Source: 2-12-FULL-35-23 sp965196985 (GTDB lineage Bacteria > Pseudomonadota > Gammaproteobacteria > UBA12402). Taken from it: DNA of 64,000 nt. The DNA is taken from assembly GCA_965196985.1 (NCBI GenBank), contig CBDALO010000043.1, positions 62,001 to 126,000 of the forward strand, read 5' to 3'. The notes under the pieces were generated by a model. It was not told the DNA's origin, searched no databases, and saw nothing but the letters and a program-made list of their open reading frames with translations. Position numbers and translations under genes: made by a program. Each line of letters begins with the position of its first letter. Position 1 is the stretch's first letter. This document shows positions 58,392 to 64,000 of this stretch, one piece after another.

Positions 58392-58719
58392 AACCAAGTG
58401 AGCAAAGCAAAAAAGCCTGATAATTCAAAACGTTACGCCGGTTCCTTTGGACAAAAACGCTTATGGCGTTTTTGACGTGCGCATCCTTGATGCGCGGAAA
58501 ACCCAGGCTTTGGGCCTGTGTCACTACGGAAACCGTAGGAGAACATAAGGCCCTAAAATGGCAACATTCTAACCAAGTGAGCAAAGCAGCCTGATAATTC
58601 AAAACGTTACGCCGGTTCCCAAAAACGCTTATGGCGTTTTTGACGTGCGCATCCTTGATGCGCGGAAAACCCAGGCTTTGGGCCTGTGTCACTACGGAAA
58701 CCGTAGTGACACAGGCCCA
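58392..58719. repeat. Direct repeat of a multi-hairpin unit (two copies)
   Basis: Units 58392-58539 and 58571-58719 share almost the whole sequence from AACCAAGTGAGCAAAGCA to ACTACGGAAACCGTAG. Each has four stems: AACGC/GCGTT, GCGCATC/GATGCGC, CAGGC/GCCTG and CTACGG/CCGTAG. Unit 1 has extra bases (AAAA near 58410; TTTGGAC near 58446). Confidence 0.85.
58680..58718. repeat. 18-bp-arm perfect palindrome
   Basis: Arms 58680-58697 and 58701-58718 pair perfectly around AAA. The partner unit (58392-58539) has lost this perfection after CCGTAGG. It may be a terminator or a site recognised as single-stranded DNA. Confidence 0.8.
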
Positions 58720-58873
58720 ACAATTCACCCAATGGCAACACCAACCCAACCCCAAAACCCTGCATAATAATAACGCATTCGCTGGAAAACCCCTGCCAAA
58801 CCAGCAAGTCAAAAGCTTGGTAAAATGATCAAGGAGTAAGCAAAGATCGAAGACGCAAACAAGATAAAATTCG

Positions 58874-61660
58874 CTAAAGTGACGGCTCTCTCACAGGTTC
58901 AAGTGCCGCCAACAGGTATTTTGATGCATTGGCCTGACTAGCAAGTTTAACAATTTCATGCTTCGACAAACCGCCATTAACAAAATTTTGGTATTGCTCA
59001 CCCGCTAGTGTGAGTGTTTTTGAGGCGCCACGTTGACGACTCATTGTGGTAATTTCATCATGGGAAAATTGAACTGCAAGCAATTTTTCGTAGTGGGCTA
59101 CTAAGGCTTTTAGCGTTTGAGCTGCACCTTTATTGCTGAGTATTTTAACAAGGTCATCGTTAGTAAAGCCCCATTGCACCAGTTGGTCACGCTGCTCGGC
59201 GAGGGTTTTTAAGGCTTGGGCTGCACCAATATTGTTAAGTATTTTAACAAGGTCATTTTTAGTAAAGCCCCATTGCACCAGTTGGTCACGCTGCTCGGTG
59301 AGGGTTGTTAAGGCTTGGGCTGCACCGTCATTGTTAAGTATTTTAACAAGGTCGTCATTAGTAAAGCCCCATTGCAGCAGTTGGTCGCGCTGCTCGGCGA
59401 GGGTTTTTAAGGCTTGGGCTGCACCTTTATTGCTGAGTATTTTAACAAGGTCGTCTTTAGTAAAGCCCCATTGCAACAGTTGGTCGCGCTGCTCGGCGAG
59501 GGTTTTTAAGGTTTGGGCTGCGCCGTCATTACTGAGTATTTTAACAAGGTCGTCATTCGAAAAGCCCCATTGCAGCAGTTGGACACGTTGCTCGGTGAGG
59601 GTTTTTAAGGCTTGAGCTGCACCGTCATTGCTGAGTATTTTAACAAGGTCATTTTTAGTAAAGCCCCATTGCACCAGTTGGTCACGCTGCTCGGCGAGGG
59701 TTTTTAAGGCTTGGGCTGCGCCTTTATTGCTGAGTATTTTAACAAGGTCATCGTTAGTAAAGCCCCATTGCAGCAGTTGGACACGTTGCTCGGTGAGGGT
59801 TTTTAAGGCTTGAGCTGCGCCACCATTACTGAGTATTTTAACAAGGTCGTCTTTAGTAAAGCCCCATTGCAGCAGTTGGTCACGCTGCTCGGCAAGGGTT
59901 TTTAGGGCTTGTGCTGCACCGCCATTGCTGAGTATTTTAACAAGGTCGTCGTTAGTAAATCCCCATTGAAGCAGTTGGTCGCGCTGCTCGGCGAGGGTTT
60001 TTAGGGCTTGTGCCGCACCAATGTTGCTGAGTATTTTAACAAGGTCGTCGTTAGTAAATCCCCATTGAAGCAGTTGGTCGCGCTGCTCGGCGAGGGCTTT
60101 TAAGGCTTGGGCTGCACCGTTATTGCTGAGTATTTTAACAAGGTCGTCATTCGAAAAGCCCCATTGCAGCAGTTGGACACGTTGCTCGGTGAGGGTTTTT
60201 AAGGCTTGAGCTGCACCGTCATTGCTGAGTATTTTAACAAGGTCATTTTTAGTAAAGCCCCATTGCACCAGTTGGTCACGCTGCTCGGCGAGGGTTTTTA
60301 AGGCTTGGGCTGCACCAATATTGTTAAGTATTTTAACAAGGTCATTTTTAGTAAAGCCCCATTGCACCAGTTGGTCACGCTGCTCGGTGAGGGTTGTTAA
60401 GGCTTGGGCTGCACCGTCATTGTTAAGTATTTTAACAAGGTCGTCATTAGTAAAGCCCCATTGCAGCAGTTGGTCGCGCTGCTCGGCGAGGGTTTTTAAG
60501 GCTTGGGCTGCACCTTTATTGCTGAGTATTTTAACAAGGTCGTCTTTAGTAAAGCCCCATTGCAACAGTTGGTCGCGCTGCTCGGCGAGGGTTTTTAAGG
60601 TTTGGGCTGCGCCGTCATTACTGAGTATTTTAACAAGGTCGTCATTCGAAAAGCCCCATTGCAGCAGTTGGACACGTTGCTCGGTGAGGGTTTTTAAGGC
60701 TTGAGCTGCACCGTCATTGCTGAGTATTTTAACAAGGTCATTTTTAGTAAAGCCCCATTGCACCAGTTGGTCACGCTGCTCGGCGAGGGTTTTTAAGGCT
60801 TGGGCTGCACCAATATTGTTAAGTATTTTAACAAGGTCGTCATTCGAAAAGCCCCATTGCAGCAGTTGGACACGTTGCTCGGTGAGGGTTTTTAAGGCTT
60901 GAGCTGCGCCACCATTACTGAGTATTTTAACAAGGTCGTCTTTAGTAAATCCCCATTGAAGCAGTTGGTCGCGCTGCTCGGCGAGGGTTTTTAGGGCTTG
61001 TGCCGCACCAATGTTGCTGAGTATTTTAACAAGGTCGTCGTTAGTAAATCCCCATTGAAGCAGTTGGTCGCGCTGCTCGGCGAGGGTTTTTAGGGCTTGT
61101 GCCGCACCAATGTTGCTGAGTATTTTAACAAGGTCGTCGTTAGTAAATCCCCATTGAAGCAGTTGGTCGCGCTGCTCGGCGAGGGCTTTTAAGGCTTGGG
61201 CTGCACCGTTATTGCTGAGTATTTTAACAAGGTCGTCTTTAGTAAAGCCCCACTGGGTGAGTGTTACATAATCATTTAATAAGGTTTCTATCCCTTGCGT
61301 CGCACCATCAACACTGGCAATCTTCACAATATCAGCGTGAGTAAATTTTATTTTAACAAGCAGCACATAAGACGTTAATAAGGTGAGCAGTGCTTTACCC
61401 CCTCCTTTTTGGGAAGAAATACGAGTAAGTTCCTCAACAGTAAAGCGATGCTTTAAGTGGTGAAATTCTTCCAGCAGAGTGCAAACGGTGTTATTTGAAC
61501 TGCGTCTAATAATAATTTTCTGAGCTTGGTTGTCTGTAAAGCCTAACAACAGTAATTCATTTGCCTGTGTTTTATAGCGATCCTGTGAAATCGTGTATTT
61601 TTTTAATTTAGCAAGTAGGTCGCGAGTTATTTCCATGTTATCTGCTGTGCTCACAGTCAT
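58874..61660 (-). CDS. TALE-like modular DNA-binding repeat protein (22 core repeats)
   Basis: 928 residues. Residues 1-40 are a leader; 41-138 three degenerate repeats (the last with Val-Asp at 12/13). 139-864 are 22 core repeats of exactly 33 residues, of type FTNDDLVKILS, then N and a variable residue, then GAAQALKTLAEQRDQLLQWG. 865-928 are two degenerate repeats. The helix-loop-helix pattern and GxxQAL match TAL effector, Bat and MOrTL repeats, most like the 33-residue Bat type. Variable pairs are listed in the findings. There is no secretion signal, nuclear signal or effector domain visible, so it probably acts as a DNA-binding protein alone. No clear ribosome site precedes ATG 61660; a terminator lies 28 bases upstream. 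Location between recombinase and methyltransferase/SSB genes suggests a mobile element cargo. Confidence 0.93.
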   Translation of the reverse strand: MTVSTADNMEITRDLLAKLKKYTISQDRYKTQANELLLLGFTDNQAQKIIIRRSSNNTVCTLLEEFHHLKHRFTVEELTRISSQKGGGKALLTLLTSYVLLVKIKFTHADIVKIASVDGATQGIETLLNDYVTLTQWGFTKDDLVKILSNNGAAQALKALAEQRDQLLQWGFTNDDLVKILSNIGAAQALKTLAEQRDQLLQWGFTNDDLVKILSNIGAAQALKTLAEQRDQLLQWGFTKDDLVKILSNGGAAQALKTLTEQRVQLLQWGFSNDDLVKILNNIGAAQALKTLAEQRDQLVQWGFTKNDLVKILSNDGAAQALKTLTEQRVQLLQWGFSNDDLVKILSNDGAAQTLKTLAEQRDQLLQWGFTKDDLVKILSNKGAAQALKTLAEQRDQLLQWGFTNDDLVKILNNDGAAQALTTLTEQRDQLVQWGFTKNDLVKILNNIGAAQALKTLAEQRDQLVQWGFTKNDLVKILSNDGAAQALKTLTEQRVQLLQWGFSNDDLVKILSNNGAAQALKALAEQRDQLLQWGFTNDDLVKILSNIGAAQALKTLAEQRDQLLQWGFTNDDLVKILSNGGAAQALKTLAEQRDQLLQWGFTKDDLVKILSNGGAAQALKTLTEQRVQLLQWGFTNDDLVKILSNKGAAQALKTLAEQRDQLVQWGFTKNDLVKILSNDGAAQALKTLTEQRVQLLQWGFSNDDLVKILSNDGAAQTLKTLAEQRDQLLQWGFTKDDLVKILSNKGAAQALKTLAEQRDQLLQWGFTNDDLVKILNNDGAAQALTTLTEQRDQLVQWGFTKNDLVKILNNIGAAQALKTLAEQRDQLVQWGFTNDDLVKILSNKGAAQTLKALVAHYEKLLAVQFSHDEITTMSRQRGASKTLTLAGEQYQNFVNGGLSKHEIVKLASQANASKYLLAALEPVREPSL
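59069..61246 (-). repeat. 22 tandem 99-bp TALE-type repeats in two 11-repeat blocks
   Basis: Units of 99 bp, very similar in DNA. Repeats 1-11 and 12-22 correspond one to one (offset 1089 bp), which shows a segmental duplication; repeats 6-10 and 17-21 are identical in protein. Confidence 0.93.
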
Positions 61661-61687
61661 TTTTAAATAAAGGCAAATTTTACACGA

Positions 61688-61713
61688 AAAAAAACGGGTT
61701 GTCCCGTTTTTTT
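61688..61713 (-). terminator. Terminator of the methyltransferase gene
   Basis: AAAAAAACGGG/CCCGTTTTTTT with a 4-base loop (TTGT), followed by T residues on the minus strand. It separates the methyltransferase from the TALE-like gene, implying an own promoter for the latter. Confidence 0.8.
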
Positions 61714-61724
61714 CGTTGAGTGAC

Positions 61725-62801
61725 TCAGTCCGATGGTTTGAGTAATTGTTGTTGATACTGCGTTAGATAAGCCGCTTGCGCTTGCAAGCTTTGAATCTGC
61801 ATCGCCAGCCCACTTAATTGCTCAGTTATCAGCAAGGCAGTGAGCACTTGCTGAAGTCGTTGCGTTAAGTTGCTGCTTGCTTGGCAAGTAATTTCCTGCC
61901 GCCCATAAATCGGATAAAAAACGAGCTCGCCTAAAATATGATGTGGGTTTGCAAAAAAATACTCATTTAACCATGCCCGTTCACCGTTTGCCCCGTGGTA
62001 CGGTTTCGCGTGTAACCACGCCACCGATCCCGGTGCTTTTCGCAACAAGATGACATCCACCGTCACCTTCGCCTCTGAGAACAAATGATCCGGTAACCGA
62101 TACGCCGCAAGTAAGCTGGCTCCTTCACGACTGGCAATCTCACGGACATGCTTGCGCGACGCATCCAAAAAATACCGTGGGACTAGCATTGCTAACAGAC
62201 CGTGCGGTTTTAAAAGCCGCAAGCTTTTTGCAACAAAGTAATGATGAATGCTAAACGGACACAAGTCCGGATGTTGTTCATCTTTTACTGTTGCCTGACC
62301 AAACGGCGGGTTACCAACCACTAAATCATACCGGGTGGTGGGATGAAACGCTTCAAACCCGCTGTGCACAATGGTTGCCTCAGGATACAGTGCGCGCAAA
62401 AACTCACAGCTCACCGAGTCAATTTCCACGGCGGTCATGTGCGCTGATTGCCAACAGCGTAACCCTTGCAACCGTTGCATACCGGCTAGGAATGCACCAT
62501 GGCCCGCGCTTGGTTCAAGGATGTGTTCAAACACCACGCCCTGACTGACTCGCATCACGGCTTGCAGTAGAAATGACACCAACCATGGTGGCGTGTAATA
62601 CGCGGATTTGAGGGTTTGTTTCAGGCTGTTAATCGCAGGTTCATCTAACACCTGTTGCAATTGGCGGTAGATGCTTGGCGTATAGATCGCCTCGCGCAAC
62701 CCGCCCCAGCCGGAATACCCTTGCAAAGTAGGGATTGACCGATCAGTTTTTAAAGCGGCTAATGCCATCAAATTGTGTTTCACTCGCTGATTCATTTTCA
62801 T
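61725..62801 (-). CDS. N6-adenine DNA methyltransferase-like protein of a mobile element
   Basis: 358 residues from ATG complementary to 62799-62801, chosen because GAGGAG precedes it. Motifs are AYYTPPWLV (about 67), the SAM-binding HILEPSAGHGAFLAG (about 93-107), VEIDS and the catalytic VVGNPPFGQA (NPPF about 164-167). The N-terminal LQGYSGWGGLRE matches the start of large helicase-methylase proteins of plasmids and phages (DarB-like); here only the methylase part is present. A C-terminal coiled-coil-like tail follows. It may protect element DNA from restriction (inference). Confidence 0.85.
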   Translation of the reverse strand: MKMNQRVKHNLMALAALKTDRSIPTLQGYSGWGGLREAIYTPSIYRQLQQVLDEPAINSLKQTLKSAYYTPPWLVSFLLQAVMRVSQGVVFEHILEPSAGHGAFLAGMQRLQGLRCWQSAHMTAVEIDSVSCEFLRALYPEATIVHSGFEAFHPTTRYDLVVGNPPFGQATVKDEQHPDLCPFSIHHYFVAKSLRLLKPHGLLAMLVPRYFLDASRKHVREIASREGASLLAAYRLPDHLFSEAKVTVDVILLRKAPGSVAWLHAKPYHGANGERAWLNEYFFANPHHILGELVFYPIYGRQEITCQASSNLTQRLQQVLTALLITEQLSGLAMQIQSLQAQAAYLTQYQQQLLKPSD

Positions 62802-62868
62802 ATGAAGACTCCTCGTTGTCACGCAAGGAGTCACCCAGCAAGGGAAACCCCCTGCATGGGATGAAAAA

Positions 62869-62894
62869 AAAGAGGTAGCTTGCGCTACCTCTTT
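62869..62894 (-). terminator. Terminator after the SSB gene
   Basis: AAAGAGGTAGC/GCTACCTCTTT perfect 11-bp stem, 4-base loop, followed by a long T-run on the minus strand. Confidence 0.9.
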
Positions 62895-62914
62895 CGGTTG
62901 AATTAAGCGTCGAC

Positions 62915-63343
62915 TTAATAAGGGATATCAAAGTCATCTGGCATCGGTACTGCTTGTGGTGATGCCTCAGGCGTTGATGGGGTTTCCTTACCGTCTAAAC
63001 GGGCTTGTAGTTTTTTATCGATCAAGCGGTGCAAGTGATGCACCCGAATCACCGCGCTGGTATGCTTTTCACCGGTCTTAGATTCCCAAGACTGGTATTC
63101 AAGCTCACCGGACACGGATAAGTAACTGCCTTTCTCGACTTTGCCTTGGATAAACTCAGCGAGTTTGCCAAAGCAATGCAAGGTATGCCAGCTGGTGTGT
63201 TCCACCCACTGACCTTGCTGGTCTTGAAAGCGTTTCGAGGTCGCAAAGCTTAACTTCGCAAAAGGCTGTTTGCCTTCTGACGTGAAAAACTTCACTTGAC
63301 CGACATAACCGACTAACGACACGTTGTTTTGATAGTGTGACAT
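62915..63343 (-). CDS. ssb: Single-stranded DNA-binding protein (SSB)
   Basis: 142 residues from MSHYQNNVSLVGYVG; GAGGAATG lies before this ATG, and a start five codons upstream is less likely. OB-fold with FAKLSFATSKRF and WVEHTSWHTLHCFGKLAEFI, YLSVSGELEYQSW; then a Pro-rich linker and the acidic tip DDFDIPY, which recruits partner proteins. A short extra SSB is typical of conjugative or integrative elements. It lies in one strand with the methyltransferase. Confidence 0.95.
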   Translation of the reverse strand: MSHYQNNVSLVGYVGQVKFFTSEGKQPFAKLSFATSKRFQDQQGQWVEHTSWHTLHCFGKLAEFIQGKVEKGSYLSVSGELEYQSWESKTGEKHTSAVIRVHHLHRLIDKKLQARLDGKETPSTPEASPQAVPMPDDFDIPY

Positions 63344-63389
63344 GGTTTCATTCCTCATTGATTAAAAAAAGTTGACCCAGCATTCGCGC

Positions 63390-63707
63390 TTAATCGCACG
63401 AATGCGCAGCGGTTTGCTTTACCACCCGCCGTGCTTGCCGACCAAAGCGGTGCTGGATTTTCTCCATCGGCCAGCTTTGTTGCGCGTGGCGCTTAAACGG
63501 TAAGCATCGCGGTTTGTAAAACCACCGCTGTTTGTTGGTAGACCATTGACAACCGATCTCACGTAAGACGTTCACATGGGGTTTGGTTTGACCCGAGAGC
63601 CAAAGCCAATTCCCGACCACGTCCACCTGTAACCCTAGGGTTTGTAGGTGTTCGATGGTGTGGACCAATTCCGCTTCAACCGCTTGCCAATTAATGTCAT
63701 TTGCCAT
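63390..63707 (-). CDS. Small plasmid/ICE-type protein with WSTNKQRWFY motif
   Basis: 105 residues from MANDINWQAVEAELVHTIE, preceded by GAGGAGAAA. The middle reads NWLWLSGQTKPHVNVLREIG then CQWSTNKQRWFYKP. This short fold (W-x-W-x-SG-x-T, then C-x-WS-x-K-x-x-W-x-Y) recurs in proteins of conjugative plasmids and integrative elements, function not known to me. The C-terminus is basic. Confidence 0.75.
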   Translation of the reverse strand: MANDINWQAVEAELVHTIEHLQTLGLQVDVVGNWLWLSGQTKPHVNVLREIGCQWSTNKQRWFYKPRCLPFKRHAQQSWPMEKIQHRFGRQARRVVKQTAAHSCD

Positions 63708-63734
63708 TTTTTTCTCCTCGTTGAAAAAGAAAAC

Positions 63735-63756
63735 CCACGACCCCCTAAGGGGCGTG
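63735..63756 (-). promoter_or_regulatory. Hairpin in the leader of the 63390-63707 gene
   Basis: CCACG-A-CCCC, loop CTAA, GGGG-C-GTGG. It lies about 30 bases before the ribosome site and may act as an attenuator or as the end of the upstream transcript. Confidence 0.5.
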
Positions 63757-63796
63757 GATCCCCTTAGGGTGGCTAAAAAACAGAAAACACCGCACC

Positions 63797-64000
63797 TTAT
63801 GCGGCCTGCGAACAAGGCGTTCGCTGACGTGCTAAGAGGTGTTGGTGTTGCTCACAACCCAAACGAATTGCTTCTTCTAACCTCACGCCACTCACGAGTA
63901 GCTCGTTAAGGGGGTAGGTGAGATCAGTGCCTGCAATAAAGTCTTGGCTGCGGTGATACACCGAATAGGTGCCGTTAAAATGTGAGGTCACGAAAAGCTG
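63797..64000 (-). CDS. Hypothetical protein, possibly running off the window edge
   Basis: At least 64 residues (TSHFNGTYSVYHRSQDFIAG then TDLTYPLNELLVSGVRLEEA), ending QRTPCSQAA. The frame is open to base 64000; a GTG at 63991 is the only candidate start in view. Same strand as the SSB operon. No family recognised. Confidence 0.5.
   Translation of the reverse strand, partial: QLFVTSHFNGTYSVYHRSQDFIAGTDLTYPLNELLVSGVRLEEAIRLGCEQHQHLLARQRTPCSQAA

Larger units (their letters stand above)
57404..58873. other. Long non-coding, hairpin-rich region upstream of the recombinase pair
   Basis: About 1.47 kb between two minus-strand genes. No convincing long gene. It holds a small plus-strand frame (57481-57708), several short inverted repeats at 57740-57900 (for example TGCACAGCATTGCACGAGC region), two strong hairpins (58226-58253 and 58293-58317) and a duplicated multi-hairpin unit (58392-58719). 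It could contain an attachment site, an origin of transfer or replication, or a structured RNA. Confidence 0.6.

Noticed and set aside
58291..58812. 173-codon minus-strand frame with an internal peptide duplication
   Set aside because: The duplication reflects the repeated hairpin unit; the frame runs through strong stem-loops and has no ribosome site.
59133..60902. Plus-strand frames with repeated SILTRSS and KPHCTSWSRCS peptides
   Set aside because: Antisense shadow of the TALE-like 99-bp repeats on the minus strand.
58874..61660. Alternative reading of the repeats as HEAT, Pumilio or ordinary leucine-rich repeats
   Set aside because: The exact 33-residue period, hypervariable positions 12/13 with invariant Asn then Ile/Gly/Asn/Asp/Lys, and GAAQAL after them fit TALE-type repeats and not the other families.
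63783..63793. AAACACCGCAC, matching 10 of 11 bases of the first half of the inferred TALE-like target
   Set aside because: The second half does not match, and a 10/11 match is expected by chance about once or twice in 128 kb of strand sequence.

Overview
The window looks like a piece of an AT-rich gammaproteobacterial chromosome that has been heavily rearranged by insertion sequences. Three things point to a host-associated, possibly Legionellales-like bacterium (inference): a Gram-negative type division/cell-wall cluster with a meso-DAP MurE, a type I-F CRISPR array, and Sel1- and ankyrin-repeat proteins of the kind common in intracellular bacteria. No rRNA, tRNA or cas gene was recognised.

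Layout. 1-5.6 kb: part of the dcw cluster, murE (cut by the window edge), mraY, murD and ftsW. murF is missing from its usual place, where a palindromic MITE-like element sits; murD carries an in-frame insertion; murG and murC do not follow ftsW. 5.6-16 kb: a small secreted protein, a histidine-kinase pseudogene split by a 4231-bp transposon (copy A), nested IS66-like elements and an IS982. 16-31 kb: a 72-repeat orphan I-F CRISPR array bracketed by inverted IS1634-like transposases, one of them broken by an IS91 and an IS66, plus debris of Tn3-type transposons (resolvase pseudogene and tnpA fragments), an IS5-like element and fragments of an integrase-type transposase. 31-36 kb: IS6, IS200 remnant, a decayed DDE element and a Sel1-repeat protein. 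36-55 kb: two further copies (B and C, inverted) of the 4231-bp transposon, around a truncated ankyrin-repeat gene made of 15 nearly identical 138-bp units. The flanks of B and C show that this middle segment was inverted by recombination between them. Nested IS66 and ISKra4 elements follow.

55-64 kb is different: a minus-strand module resembling an integrative element or plasmid backbone. It has an Rpn-type nuclease fragment, a small membrane protein, two overlapping tyrosine recombinases (the second with degenerate catalytic residues), a 1.5-kb hairpin-rich non-coding region, a TALE-like DNA-binding repeat protein, an N6-adenine methyltransferase-like protein, an SSB and two small plasmid-type proteins.

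The main discovery is the 928-residue TALE-like protein at 58874-61660. It has 22 core repeats of exactly 33 residues, nearly identical except at positions 12/13, where the pairs NN, NI, NG, ND and NK occur. These are the residues that set base preference in TAL effectors and in the Bat and MOrTL proteins. The array is a duplicated 11-repeat block, so the inferred DNA target is itself an imperfect 11-bp direct repeat. Other notable observations are candidate bridge RNAs upstream of three IS110 transposases, a conserved -1 slippery heptamer in a transposon gene, and CRISPR spacers that record repeated sampling of the same or related targets.
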